Shown one piece after another: positions 1 to 9,214 of a stretch of DNA of 64,000 nucleotides. The DNA is from Thalassorhabdus alkalitolerans (GTDB lineage Bacteria; Bacillota; Bacilli; Bacillales; Marinococcaceae), in NCBI RefSeq assembly GCF_042656585.1, contig NZ_JBHSPG010000023.1. One strand, given 5' to 3'. The first letter of the stretch is position 1; each line of letters starts with the position of its first letter. Under the pieces are notes generated by a model that saw nothing but the letters and a program-made list of their open reading frames with translations, was not told the origin of the DNA and did no database searches. A program made the position numbers and the translations under genes.

Positions 1-434
1 TCAACTTTGACATTAGAGTAGATAAAGAAGATAACATATTCTTAATGGAAGTCGGGCCAAGAAATGGCGGGAATTTTATCCCGCAGGTTATTAAATATGC
101 AACGGGAATAGATATGATTGAGTCTACTATTAAATCCTCCTTAGGTGAAGATCGTGACGATATAAAAATGGTGGAGCCCAAAGGTTTTTGGAGTTATTAT
201 GCTATTCACAGTTTAAAAAAAGGGACACTCACTGAAGTGAAAATCAACGAAAAAGTAAAGAAGGAAAACGTTGTTGAGGAGTATTATTATTATGAAAAAG
301 GAGAAGAAATTCCTTTGTTTACAGGTGCCAATAAGGTTATTGGTATATTAATATTAAAATTTGATTCAATGAATCAGATGCTTAGCATGATGGATTATCC
401 AGAAAATTGGCTAGAAGTAAAAGTTGAAGAGTGA
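1..434 (+). CDS. ATP-grasp family protein, C-terminal part (5' end outside window)
   Basis: The gene is cut by the window edge; the frame is open from base 3 and about 143 residues are visible. The visible start reads NFDIRVDKE, then MEVGPRNGGN, which resembles the metal- and ATP-binding end of ATP-grasp ligases (a Glu on a strand followed by a Gly/Asn-rich loop). The remainder looks like the small C-terminal domain of biotin-carboxylase-like ATP-grasp enzymes. It lies 27 bp before a sugar epimerase gene and shares an operon with amino-sugar genes. A role in attaching an acid or amino acid to a sugar amine or polymer is possible, but that is inference from context only. No substrate can be named. 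Confidence 0.6.
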   Translation, partial: NFDIRVDKEDNIFLMEVGPRNGGNFIPQVIKYATGIDMIESTIKSSLGEDRDDIKMVEPKGFWSYYAIHSLKKGTLTEVKINEKVKKENVVEEYYYYEKGEEIPLFTGANKVIGILILKFDSMNQMLSMMDYPENWLEVKVEE

Positions 435-461
435 GAAAGGTAATTTTAATAGGGGGTTAAT

Positions 462-1454
462 ATGAAAAAAGTAGTAATTTTTGGAGCTACAGGACACACT
501 GGTGCTTATTTAGTAGATTATTTCCTAGAGAACTTTGATCCATCGGTATATGAAGTTGTAGCTGTTGGGAGAAAAAAAACAGATTATTTTAAAAAACGAG
601 GTATTAAATACCATTCTGTTGACATCATGCAGGCTAGTGATTTTGAAAAACTACCGAAGAAGGAAATTCACGCAGTAGTTTTGCTTTCAGCAATCCTACC
701 AGCGGCTATGGAAGGTTATCACCCAGCAAAATACTTAAATACAAATATAATTGGTGCTTTTAATGTGTTGGAATATTGCAGAAATGTAAAGGCAGATAGA
801 ATTATATACACTCAAACTATACGTGATATTGGGAATTTTATTGGTACTGGTGAACCTCTTACATCTGATATGCCGAGAAACTTTTCTTACACTGGAGACC
901 ATGCTGTATATATTATTTCTAAGAATACAGCCGTGGACTTAATTGAGCATTATTCGCAAGACTATGGGATAAAACAATTTGTGTTTAGATTACCTACTAT
1001 TTACTCTTACAGTCCCATTGATTATTACTTTGTTGACGGAGTTAAAAAAACAAAAGCCTATAGACATATGATTAAGCAAGCAATAAAAGGAGCCCCCATT
1101 GAAATGTGGGGTGATCCTACAAAAGCTCATGATATTGTCTATGTAAAGGATTTTTGTCAAATGGTGAGTAAAGCAATAACAAACGAAGGTAAAGGTGGTT
1201 TCTATAACGTGGGAACTGGGATACCGGTCTCTCTAAGGGAGCAGATTGAAGGTATGATTGAAGTCTTTTCTCCAAAGGAAAGTCCATCCAAAATAATACC
1301 AAAACCAGATAAGCCGAACAGCCGCTCTTATGTGATAGATATTACAAAGGCTAAACAGGAATTAGGCTATAACCCGCGTTATGATTATATAAGTTATTTG
1401 AAAGACTTCAAAAAAGAAATGGAATTAGATAGGTACAAAGATTTACGAAAGTGA
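462..1454 (+). CDS. NAD-dependent epimerase/dehydratase (extended SDR)
   Basis: This 330-residue protein is an extended short-chain dehydrogenase/reductase. The N-terminal Rossmann motif is GATGHTG (residues 8-14), and the catalytic YxxxK appears as YIISK in the middle of the chain. Such enzymes act on nucleotide sugars in the cytoplasm. The substrate is not clear; its neighbours make dTDP-4-keto-6-deoxyglucose and an amino derivative, so a dTDP-sugar reductase or epimerase is a reasonable guess. A GGGGG ribosome site precedes the ATG. The stop codon overlaps the GTG at which the next reading frame opens. Base composition is AT-rich like the rest of the first 5.6 kb. Confidence 0.8.
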   Translation: MKKVVIFGATGHTGAYLVDYFLENFDPSVYEVVAVGRKKTDYFKKRGIKYHSVDIMQASDFEKLPKKEIHAVVLLSAILPAAMEGYHPAKYLNTNIIGAFNVLEYCRNVKADRIIYTQTIRDIGNFIGTGEPLTSDMPRNFSYTGDHAVYIISKNTAVDLIEHYSQDYGIKQFVFRLPTIYSYSPIDYYFVDGVKKTKAYRHMIKQAIKGAPIEMWGDPTKAHDIVYVKDFCQMVSKAITNEGKGGFYNVGTGIPVSLREQIEGMIEVFSPKESPSKIIPKPDKPNSRSYVIDITKAKQELGYNPRYDYISYLKDFKKEMELDRYKDLRK

Positions 1455-1468
1455 AATGGTGGTTAATT

Positions 1469-2563
1469 ATGAATAAACCTATTCAAGTCACAAATTCTTC
1501 TATGCCAAACTTTGAGGACTTTACTGATGAAATAAAAGATTTATGGGAAAGCGGTTGGTTGACAAACTCAGGTAAAAAGCATCAAAAGTTAGAACTTGAA
1601 CTTTGCAAATACCTTGATATTTCAAATATATCGTTATTTGCAAACGGTCATCTTGCTTTAGAATATGTGTTGACAGCTTTTAATCTATCAGGAGAGGTAA
1701 TAACCACTCCTTTCACCTTTGCTTCTACTACCCATGCAATTGTAAGGAATGGGTTAACCCCAGTTTTTTGTGATATAAACCCTGTGGATTTTACAATTGA
1801 TACAGACCAAATAGAAAAGCTAATAACGGATAAAACAACTGCTATTGTTCCCGTTCATGTGTATGGTAATGTTTGTAACATTAAGGAAATAGAACGAATA
1901 GCTAATATATATAATCTCAAGGTAATTTATGATGCTGCCCATGCATTTGGTGTTAAAATCAATGACCAAAGTATAGCTAATTTTGGGGACGCTTCGATGT
2001 TTAGTTTCCATGCAACCAAAGTATTTAACAGTATTGAAGGTGGAGCGGTAGCCTTTAAGGAGCCCAACTTATCCCCTATTCTAAAAAGTTATAAAAATTT
2101 TGGGATTACTGGACCAGAGAGCATTGACTACATAGGTGGTAATGGAAAAATGAACGAATTCCAAGCTGCCATGGGCCTATGTAATTTGCGTAACATAGAT
2201 GAGGAGATTAACAAACGAAAAATTGTATTTGAAAGGTATATAGAAAATTTAGAAGGAACTAAAGGCATTAAACTCCTTCAACCCCAAAAGGCAATTAAAA
2301 GAAATTATTCATACTTTCCGATCGTATTGGATGGTTACTGGAATTCTCGTAATAAACTACATGAACACCTTAAGATAAATAATGTTTTTGCTCGGAAATA
2401 TTTTTATCCCCTTACAAACAGACTTTCATGCTATGAAGGACGATTTAACAAAGGGAAGACTCCCATAGCCGAGCATATAGCAGAAAAAGTACTTACTCTT
2501 CCACTATACGCAGATCTTGCTTTGGAAGATGTCGATCAAATATGTAAGATAATTAAATCTTAA
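1469..2563 (+). CDS. DegT/DnrJ/EryC1/StrS-family PLP aminotransferase
   Basis: This sugar aminotransferase is 364 residues from the ATG at 1469. That start has a GGTGG site just upstream; an earlier in-frame GTG at 1451 overlaps the previous stop and lacks a spaced site. The PLP-binding lysine is Lys184 in SFHATKVFN, and the cofactor-binding DAAHAFG lies before it. The family transfers an amino group from glutamate to a 4-keto or 3-keto nucleotide sugar. With rmlA and rmlB directly downstream, the likely product is a dTDP-4-amino-4,6-dideoxyhexose (VioA/DesV/RfbE-like). The exact stereochemistry cannot be read from sequence. Confidence 0.88.
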   Translation: MNKPIQVTNSSMPNFEDFTDEIKDLWESGWLTNSGKKHQKLELELCKYLDISNISLFANGHLALEYVLTAFNLSGEVITTPFTFASTTHAIVRNGLTPVFCDINPVDFTIDTDQIEKLITDKTTAIVPVHVYGNVCNIKEIERIANIYNLKVIYDAAHAFGVKINDQSIANFGDASMFSFHATKVFNSIEGGAVAFKEPNLSPILKSYKNFGITGPESIDYIGGNGKMNEFQAAMGLCNLRNIDEEINKRKIVFERYIENLEGTKGIKLLQPQKAIKRNYSYFPIVLDGYWNSRNKLHEHLKINNVFARKYFYPLTNRLSCYEGRFNKGKTPIAEHIAEKVLTLPLYADLALEDVDQICKIIKS

Positions 2564-2580
2564 CAAGAGGTGAATTTTAA

Positions 2581-3477
2581 ATGAAAGGAATTATTCTAGC
2601 TGGTGGTTCTGGTACCAGGCTTTATCCGCTTACAAAGTCGGTTTCTAAGCAAATATTGCCTATTTACGACAAACCAATGATTTATTATCCATTGTCCGTT
2701 TTAATGTTGGCTGGAATTCGAGAAGTATTAATAATATCTACTCAGCGAGACATGTCTGATTTCCAAGAACTGTTAGGAGACGGAACAGATATAGGCATGC
2801 AGTTTGAATATAAAGTGCAAGAAAATCCCAATGGACTAGCAGAAGCTTTTATTTTAGGTGAAGATTTTATTGGAAATGAACCAGTGGCGCTTGTGTTGGG
2901 TGACAATATTTTTTATGGATCTAATTTTGGGAACCGTTTAAGAAGAGCTGCTGAGTTAGACGAAGGTGGTCTGATTTTTGGATGTTTTGTGCGTGACCCA
3001 AGGGCTTATGGAGTGGTTGAAGTAGATGATCAAATGAATGCAGTTTCGATTGAAGAAAAACCCCCACATCCGAAATCTTCCTATGCTGTGCCTGGTCTTT
3101 ATTTCTTTGATCAAGATGTAGTAAACGTAGCTAAACAGGTCAGACCATCTGATAGAAAAGAATTAGAGATAACCTCGGTTATTGAAGAATACATGCGTAG
3201 AGGGAAGCTTAAAGTACAGCTTACTGGTAGGGGATTGGCTTGGTTAGATACCGGTACACATGAAGCTCTATTAGAAGCTTCTAATTTCGTAGAAGCAATT
3301 CAAAAAAGACAAGGACTCTATATTGCTTGTATTGAGGAAATAGCATACCGTAAAGGTTATATTAATGAACAACAGTTAAATAAGCTAGCAGAACCATTGT
3401 TGAAAACTGAGTATGGACAGTATTTAAAAGAGCTTGCCAATTCTAAAAAAACACAAGAGGTGAAAATTAACTCATGA
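2581..3477 (+). CDS. rmlA: Glucose-1-phosphate thymidylyltransferase (RmlA)
   Basis: This is the 298-residue RmlA/RfbA enzyme, which makes dTDP-glucose from glucose-1-phosphate and dTTP. The nucleotide-binding signature GGSGTRLYPLT starts at residue 8 and the full length matches the family. The metal-binding loop LGDNIFYG and the sugar-binding EEKP region are present. It is the first step of the dTDP-sugar branch. Its last codons overlap the start of rmlB by four bases (ATGA), so the two are translationally coupled. An AAGAGGTG ribosome site precedes the ATG. Confidence 0.95.
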   Translation: MKGIILAGGSGTRLYPLTKSVSKQILPIYDKPMIYYPLSVLMLAGIREVLIISTQRDMSDFQELLGDGTDIGMQFEYKVQENPNGLAEAFILGEDFIGNEPVALVLGDNIFYGSNFGNRLRRAAELDEGGLIFGCFVRDPRAYGVVEVDDQMNAVSIEEKPPHPKSSYAVPGLYFFDQDVVNVAKQVRPSDRKELEITSVIEEYMRRGKLKVQLTGRGLAWLDTGTHEALLEASNFVEAIQKRQGLYIACIEEIAYRKGYINEQQLNKLAEPLLKTEYGQYLKELANSKKTQEVKINS

Positions 3478-4487
3478 ATATATTAGTAACCGGAGGAGCA
3501 GGCTTTATTGGTTCAAACTTTGTTAAATACATGCTTAATAATTATGATTATTCTATTATTAACCTTGACGTTTTGACTTATGCTGGTGATATAAAAAATT
3601 TGCATGAATTTAGGGAAAATAAGAAACATTATTTTATAAAGGGAGACATTAGGGATAGAAAGTTACTTGATGATATTTTTACGGAACATGATATTAAAAT
3701 CGTAATTAATTTTGCAGCAGAATCTCACGTGGATCGAAGCATTGACGACCCGGAAATCTTTTTAAAAACTAACGTTCTTGGGACACAGGCACTGTTAGAT
3801 GTAGCAAAAGAGCATTGGAAACTATATCCGGATCAAAAGTATAGTAGAGAGTTCAGAGAAGGAGTTAAATTTATACAAGTATCAACTGATGAAGTATACG
3901 GGACTCTAGGAAGAAGCGGGTATTTTACAGAAGACACCCCCTTAGCACCTAATAGTCCCTATTCCGCTTCAAAAGCTTCTGGTGATATGATAGTTCGTGC
4001 TTATCATGAAACATATGGAGTGCCAGTGAATATTAGTCGTTGTTCCAATAACTATGGACCACATCAGTTTCCTGAAAAACTAATACCCTTAATAATAAAT
4101 AATGCACTGAAAGACAAAGACGTACCTGTCTATGGAGATGGAAAGCAGGTACGAGACTGGCTTCATGTGGAAGACCATTGTAGTGCGATTGATACCATTT
4201 TACATAATGGTATTAGTGGAGAAGTATACAACATAGGTGGCAACAATGAAAAAGAAAATATAGAAATTGTTAACCTGATTTTAAAAAGCTTAAATAAGAG
4301 TGAAAGATTAGTTACATACGTTCAAGACAGGTTGGGACATGATAGGAGATACGCAATAGACAATACCAAGATTACAAGGGAACTAAGGTGGATGCCTGCC
4401 TATACTTTTGAAGAGGGTATTAAACAAACTATTGAGTGGTATATAAAGAATGAACAATGGTTGAAAGAAACTTTGTCAGTTGACTAG
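3474..4487 (+). CDS. rmlB: dTDP-glucose 4,6-dehydratase (RmlB)
   Basis: This 337-residue extended SDR converts dTDP-glucose to dTDP-4-keto-6-deoxyglucose. It shows the Rossmann motif GGAGFIG (7-13), the RmlB-specific STDEVYG that supplies the catalytic Asp-Glu pair, and YSASK for the catalytic Tyr and Lys. No rmlC or rmlD is present in the window, so the 4-keto product is more likely fed to the aminotransferase upstream (giving a 4-amino sugar) than to rhamnose. That routing is inference. The start overlaps the rmlA stop. Confidence 0.95.
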   Translation: MNILVTGGAGFIGSNFVKYMLNNYDYSIINLDVLTYAGDIKNLHEFRENKKHYFIKGDIRDRKLLDDIFTEHDIKIVINFAAESHVDRSIDDPEIFLKTNVLGTQALLDVAKEHWKLYPDQKYSREFREGVKFIQVSTDEVYGTLGRSGYFTEDTPLAPNSPYSASKASGDMIVRAYHETYGVPVNISRCSNNYGPHQFPEKLIPLIINNALKDKDVPVYGDGKQVRDWLHVEDHCSAIDTILHNGISGEVYNIGGNNEKENIEIVNLILKSLNKSERLVTYVQDRLGHDRRYAIDNTKITRELRWMPAYTFEEGIKQTIEWYIKNEQWLKETLSVD

Positions 4488-4525
4488 TACTCCTCATACT
4501 AAACAAAAGGTTTATTAAACATAGA

Positions 4526-4566
4526 AAAACATAAGAATTTGGTTATGTTTGTTTAAATATTATAAT
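4526..4566 (+). promoter_or_regulatory. Hairpin and possible -10 element between rmlB and the glycosyltransferase
   Basis: An 8-bp inverted repeat, AAACATAA / TTATGTTT (4527-4534 and 4543-4550), is followed by TATAAT at 4561-4566 and a T-run. It could be a weak terminator, a promoter, or both. No convincing -35 is seen, so the glycosyltransferase may simply be read through from rmlB. Confidence 0.3.
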
Positions 4567-4595
4567 AGTTTTTTTATAGGCAAGCGAGGTGAGTC

Positions 4596-5546
4596 ATGAG
4601 TAAATTAGTTAGCATTAGTTGTATTACCTATAATCATGAGAAATATATTCGAGAAGCATTAGATAGTTTATTAATGCAAGAAACATCATTTGAGTATGAA
4701 ATTTTAGTGCATGATGATGCTTCAACTGATCGCACACAGGAGATAATTAGGGATTATCAAAAAAAACACCCTGATATAATCAAACCTTATTTTCAAAAAG
4801 TAAATCAATATTCAAAAGGTATAAGAAGGATTGGTATTAAATTTAACCTTCCACGAGCCCAAGGGAAATATCTTGCAATTTGTGAAGGTGATGACTTTTG
4901 GAATGATCCTTTTAAGTTACAAAAGCAAGTGGATTATATGGAAAATAATAAAAATTGTACAATGTGTTGTCATGCTTCAGATAAAGTCCACAATGACGGA
5001 ACTAAGATTGGGGAAATTCGGCCTTTTACAAAGAATATAATCATTTCCCCGGAGGAAATGATCCTAGGGGGTGGTGGTTTTATAGCCACCAATTCTATGC
5101 TATATCGAAAAAGTTTGTTAGAGACTCCTCCAAAGTTTTATGAGAATGCTCCTGTAGGAGACTACGCTCTTCAAATATACTTTTCTTTTATGGGAGAGTG
5201 CTATTATATAGATGAAGTAATGTCAGCTTATAGAAAAGGAGTAAAAGGCTCTTGGTCCTCTAAGTTGTCTGGAGGAAAAAAAGGTAGAGATTTCAGTGTG
5301 ACCCATTGGAAAAACACAATTAAAACCCTAGAAAGTTTTAACGATTTTACCCAAGGGCAATATGAGGGAATTATTGATTCAAGGCTTGAGGAATTAAGAT
5401 TTGAGATAAAATGCCTGGTTGGAGATAAAAGTGCTTTAAGGTCTAAGTATTTTTCGAAGTTAAGCTCAAAACAAAAAATTAAGAAGGCAATGACACTGTT
5501 TTTTCCGTCTTTAGTTGACCGATATAAAAGATTAAAACATGGCTAA
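4596..5546 (+). CDS. Family 2 glycosyltransferase
   Basis: This is a 316-residue GT-A fold glycosyltransferase. The N-terminus has the family 2 pattern SISCITYNHE, then the nucleotide-binding HDDASTD and the acidic CEGDDFW, which serves as the DxD-like metal site. No membrane segment is evident, so it would act on the inner face of the membrane on a lipid-linked glycan. It is the only glycosyltransferase in this part of the polysaccharide cluster; others presumably lie upstream of the window. The C-terminal third is basic and AT-rich. Sugar donor and acceptor are unknown. A GCGAGGTGA ribosome site supports the ATG. Confidence 0.88.
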   Translation: MSKLVSISCITYNHEKYIREALDSLLMQETSFEYEILVHDDASTDRTQEIIRDYQKKHPDIIKPYFQKVNQYSKGIRRIGIKFNLPRAQGKYLAICEGDDFWNDPFKLQKQVDYMENNKNCTMCCHASDKVHNDGTKIGEIRPFTKNIIISPEEMILGGGGFIATNSMLYRKSLLETPPKFYENAPVGDYALQIYFSFMGECYYIDEVMSAYRKGVKGSWSSKLSGGKKGRDFSVTHWKNTIKTLESFNDFTQGQYEGIIDSRLEELRFEIKCLVGDKSALRSKYFSKLSSKQKIKKAMTLFFPSLVDRYKRLKHG

Positions 5547-5658
5547 CGATTATGGTGTTTCTTAAATGCTGGAATATAAAGCAAGAGTAAAATTAACTGT
5601 TTAAAACTTTTTAGAACAAATATTAACCTATTATATAAGTAATATTAGGAGAGATTTA

Positions 5659-6696
5659 ATGAATATATTAGTTACTGGAGTGGCCGGCTTTATAGGAATG
5701 CATTTATCAGTACGTTTAATTAAAGAAGGGTACTCGGTGGTCGGTATTGATAATCTAAATGATTATTATGATGTGCAAGTAAAAAAAGATCGCTTGGAGA
5801 ATTTAATGCAACTTGATTCCTTCACTTTTTACGAAACAGATGTTGCTGACCTTAAAGCATTAAACGATTGCTTTGAAACAGAAAACATTGGTGTTGTAAT
5901 TAACTTGGCAGCTCAGGCAGGGGTACGTTACAGTCTTGAAAATCCTCACGCTTACGTGGGTTCTAATCTAGTAGGCTTTGTAAATGTCTTGGAAGCCTGC
6001 AGGCATTACGATGTTGAGCATTTAATTTATGCTTCTTCAAGCTCAGTCTACGGAGCTAACGTAAAGATGCCATTTGCTACATCTGATGAAGTAAATCATC
6101 CAGTTAGTTTATACGCAGCTACCAAGAAGTCAAACGAGCTAATGGCTCATACGTATAGTCATTTATACGGGATTCCAACTACGGGTCTTCGTTTCTTTAC
6201 CGTGTATGGTCCGTACGGTCGTCCAGATATGGCGTATTATTCATTTACCAAAAATATCGTTGAAGGAAAACCGATTAAGGTCTTTAACAACGGGGAAATG
6301 ATGCGGGACTTTACTTATATTGATGACATTGTCGATGGGATTGTAAGGTTATTGGACAAAGAGCCAAAGCCTGATGAAACATGGGACCGGGAGAACCCAG
6401 ATCCCAGCTCTAGCTATGCTCCTTATAAGGTTTATAACATTGGAAACAATCAGCCCGTGAAGCTAATGGACTTTATCCAAACTCTTGAAAAACATTTAGG
6501 AATTGAAGCAAAGAAGGAATTTCTTCCGATGCAGCCTGGTGACGTGCAAGCAACCTACGCTGATATTGATGATCTCCAGAATGCTACCGGCTTTAAGCCT
6601 AGCACAACCATTGATGAAGGACTTAAGAAATTTGTTGATTGGTATAAAGAGTATTACAAGGTTGATTCAACTGCCATTCAACAAGAAAACAAGTAA
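5659..6696 (+). CDS. UDP-glucuronate 4-epimerase (NAD-dependent epimerase)
   Basis: This 345-residue extended SDR has GVAGFIG (7-13), the family-typical DNLNDYYD stretch following the first Rossmann strands, catalytic SSSSVYG, and YAATK. The DNLNDYYDVQVKKDRL stretch is characteristic of UDP-glucuronate 4-epimerases (LpsL/Cap1J type), which interconvert UDP-GlcA and UDP-GalA. The two genes that follow make UDP-glucose and oxidise it to UDP-GlcA, so substrate supply is encoded alongside. An intrinsic terminator follows. From here onward base composition is less AT-rich than in the preceding genes. Confidence 0.88.
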   Translation: MNILVTGVAGFIGMHLSVRLIKEGYSVVGIDNLNDYYDVQVKKDRLENLMQLDSFTFYETDVADLKALNDCFETENIGVVINLAAQAGVRYSLENPHAYVGSNLVGFVNVLEACRHYDVEHLIYASSSSVYGANVKMPFATSDEVNHPVSLYAATKKSNELMAHTYSHLYGIPTTGLRFFTVYGPYGRPDMAYYSFTKNIVEGKPIKVFNNGEMMRDFTYIDDIVDGIVRLLDKEPKPDETWDRENPDPSSSYAPYKVYNIGNNQPVKLMDFIQTLEKHLGIEAKKEFLPMQPGDVQATYADIDDLQNATGFKPSTTIDEGLKKFVDWYKEYYKVDSTAIQQENK

Positions 6697-6729
6697 TATC
6701 ATTATTTCCATTTTAATTTTGGGGATTTT

Positions 6730-6763
6730 TACCACATTCTGATTAAAGATGTGGTATTTTTAT
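6730..6763 (+). terminator. Intrinsic terminator after the UDP-GlcA epimerase
   Basis: The stem TACCACAT (6730-6737) pairs with ATGTGGTA (6749-6756) and is followed by TTTTATT. It separates the epimerase from galU. Confidence 0.8.
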
Positions 6764-6800
6764 TATATTGATTATTTTACAAAATTAGGAGGGATTTCTC

Positions 6801-7694
6801 ATGCAAGTACGTAAAGCTATTATACCGGCAGCTGGTCTTGGGACTCGTTTCCTGCCTGCCACAAAAGCTCAGCCAAAAGAAATGCTCCCTATTGTTGATA
6901 AACCGACCATTCAATATATCGTTGAAGAAGCCATTGAATCTGGAATAGAAGACATCATCATTGTAAGCGGCCGCGGTAAGCGTGCCATCGAAGATCATTT
7001 TGATAAATCTTATGAGCTTGAAGAAACATTATTAAAGAAGCAAAAGATGGAGATTCTTGACGATATTCAAAGCATTTCAAACATGGCTAACATCCATTAT
7101 ATTCGTCAAAAGGAGCCTAAAGGATTGGGGCATGCGATTTCTTGTGCCAGCAGCTTTGTTGGCAATGAACCATTTGCTGTACTTCTTGGTGACGACATAG
7201 TCAAATCTAAGAATCTACCTTGCTTAAGCCAGTTAATAGGTACCTTCGAGCGGTATTCTTCTTCGGTGGTAGGAGTTCAGGAAGTAGCCAATGAAGACGT
7301 TTCTAAATACGGCATCATTCAGCCTAAAGGTGAACAAATTGAACCAGGAGTTATTCACGTATCTGACTTATTTGAGAAACCAAGTCTGGCAGAAGCTCCT
7401 TCTAACTATGCAATTATGGGCCGGTACGTACTTCGTCCGGAAATCTTTGATATTTTGGAATCTCTTCCACCTGGAGCTGGAAATGAAATTCAATTGACCG
7501 ACGCGATTAAGGTTCTGAACTCCCAGCAGGCCGTTCTTGCGTATGAGTTTGAAGGCGTAAGATATGACGTTGGTGACAAATTAGGCTTTGTGAAAGCAAC
7601 AGTAGATTTTGCGTTAGACCGAGAGGACCTGCGGGATGATGTAAGAACATATTTAGAAAGTCTTACTAGTGCTGAATTAGTAGGAAAGAAATAG
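6801..7694 (+). CDS. galU: UTP-glucose-1-phosphate uridylyltransferase
   Basis: This is a 297-residue GalU/GtaB enzyme that makes UDP-glucose from UTP and glucose-1-phosphate. The nucleotide-binding GLGTRFLPATKAQPKEMLP begins at residue 12, followed by the VDKPTIQYIVEEA region and the metal-binding LGDDI. UDP-glucose supplies wall teichoic acid, glycolipid and exopolysaccharide synthesis; here the next gene oxidises it. An AGGAGGG ribosome site precedes the ATG, and only 14 bp separate the stop from ugd, so the two form one transcription unit. Confidence 0.95.
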   Translation: MQVRKAIIPAAGLGTRFLPATKAQPKEMLPIVDKPTIQYIVEEAIESGIEDIIIVSGRGKRAIEDHFDKSYELEETLLKKQKMEILDDIQSISNMANIHYIRQKEPKGLGHAISCASSFVGNEPFAVLLGDDIVKSKNLPCLSQLIGTFERYSSSVVGVQEVANEDVSKYGIIQPKGEQIEPGVIHVSDLFEKPSLAEAPSNYAIMGRYVLRPEIFDILESLPPGAGNEIQLTDAIKVLNSQQAVLAYEFEGVRYDVGDKLGFVKATVDFALDREDLRDDVRTYLESLTSAELVGKK

Positions 7695-7708
7695 GGGGAA
7701 ATAAACAA

Positions 7709-9028
7709 ATGAACATAGCAGTCGTTGGCACAGGGTATGTAGGCCTTGTCACAGGTGTGTCTCTTTCAGAAATTGGCCACACAGTGACGTGCATTGACCT
7801 TGATAGACAAAAAGTTGATAAAATGAAGCAGGGCTTCTCTCCTATCTATGAACCAGGATTAGAAGAACTCATGACAAAAAATATTGCTGCTGGCCGCCTA
7901 TTCTTTACTTCACAGCATAGTGAGGGTTTCAAAGAAGCTGATGCGATTTACATAGCTGTCGGTACCCCGGAGCGCTTTGACGGAACAGCTGACCTGACGT
8001 ATATCAAAGCGGCAGCCAATGATATTGCAGAGCATATTACAAAGCAGGTTGTCGTAGTCACCAAAAGCACGGTTCCTGTAGGAACGAATGATGTGATTCA
8101 AAACATCCTATCCGCTGGGACAGATGTAGAATGTGAAGTTGTTTCTAACCCTGAGTTTTTACGTGAAGGATCAGCCGTGCATGATACCTTCCATGGAGAT
8201 CGTATTGTTGTAGGGTCTTCCAGCGAAAAAGCAGCCAAGCTGATGGACGACATTTATGCTCCCTTTAACATTCCGATTTTCCATACTAATGTGAAAAGTG
8301 CAGAGATGATTAAATATGCATCAAACGCTTTCCTCGCAACAAAGATTAGCTTTATCAATGAGATTGCTAACCTGTGTGACAGCTTAGGAGCAAACGTGGA
8401 AGATGTGGCTGCCGGTATGGGTCAAGATGATCGGATTGGTAGTAAGTTTTTAAATGCCGGAATTGGCTACGGAGGATCTTGTTTTCCGAAGGATACCAGT
8501 GCCTTAGTTCAGATTGCCAGTAATGTAGACCACGAGTTTAATCTTTTGCGTGCCGTGATTGATGTGAATGCTCACCAGCAGGCTCTTCCTGTTCATAAAA
8601 TAAAAGAGCACTTTGGTGGTTCGGTCCGTGGTAAGAAAATAGCTCTTCTTGGCCTGGCCTTTAAACCTAATACAGATGACATGCGAGAAGCAGCTTCAAT
8701 CGTAGTCTCTCAGGAACTTATTCTTTCTGGAGCAGAAGTGGTAGGGTATGATCCCATTGCAACAGAGAACGCGAAAAAGGTTCTTCCTGAAATTATGGAA
8801 TATGCTGACTCTCCTGAAGAAGCCACTGAAGGAGCAGACGCGGTGATCATTCTTACGGAATGGGATGAGATTAAACAGCTAGACCTCGGTTTGTTTACTG
8901 AAAAAATGCTAGAGCCCGTCGTGTTTGATGGCAGAAACTGCTTTGATCTTAAAGATGCATCGAAGCATAATATTGTCTATTATTCCGTAGGCCGCCCGTC
9001 TGTGGGGAAAGTGGCAGAAAAAGTGTAA
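7709..9028 (+). CDS. ugd: UDP-glucose 6-dehydrogenase
   Basis: This is a 439-residue UDP-glucose dehydrogenase (Ugd/TuaD family) that oxidises UDP-glucose to UDP-glucuronate with two NAD+. The N-terminal NAD-binding motif is GTGYVG (7-12). The catalytic cysteine is Cys258 in GGSCFPKD, and the C-terminal UDP-binding domain with LGLAFKP is intact. It forms an operon with galU and feeds the UDP-GlcA 4-epimerase encoded upstream. Together they imply uronic acids in the surface polymer, so the polymer is probably anionic. A clear terminator follows. Confidence 0.95.
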   Translation: MNIAVVGTGYVGLVTGVSLSEIGHTVTCIDLDRQKVDKMKQGFSPIYEPGLEELMTKNIAAGRLFFTSQHSEGFKEADAIYIAVGTPERFDGTADLTYIKAAANDIAEHITKQVVVVTKSTVPVGTNDVIQNILSAGTDVECEVVSNPEFLREGSAVHDTFHGDRIVVGSSSEKAAKLMDDIYAPFNIPIFHTNVKSAEMIKYASNAFLATKISFINEIANLCDSLGANVEDVAAGMGQDDRIGSKFLNAGIGYGGSCFPKDTSALVQIASNVDHEFNLLRAVIDVNAHQQALPVHKIKEHFGGSVRGKKIALLGLAFKPNTDDMREAASIVVSQELILSGAEVVGYDPIATENAKKVLPEIMEYADSPEEATEGADAVIILTEWDEIKQLDLGLFTEKMLEPVVFDGRNCFDLKDASKHNIVYYSVGRPSVGKVAEKV

Positions 9029-9038
9029 TTTTATCTAT

Positions 9039-9068
9039 CCCGCCTATTGTAGGCGGGTTCTTTTTTTA
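9039..9068 (+). terminator. Intrinsic terminator after ugd
   Basis: The perfect stem CCCGCCT / AGGCGGG (9039-9045 and 9051-9057) has a 5-nt loop and is followed by a T-rich tract. It marks the end of the polysaccharide cluster. Confidence 0.92.
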
Positions 9069-9214
9069 TTTAATAATTTCAGAATTTTCAATTAAAAATA
9101 AAGGTTTGTGAGATTATGTTCCAACGTATGTCTAAAGTCCTGGTTAATATATTAAGATAAGATTATATCAACCATAACATATAAAGTTATTACATTTTGA
9201 AAGGACGATGGTAA

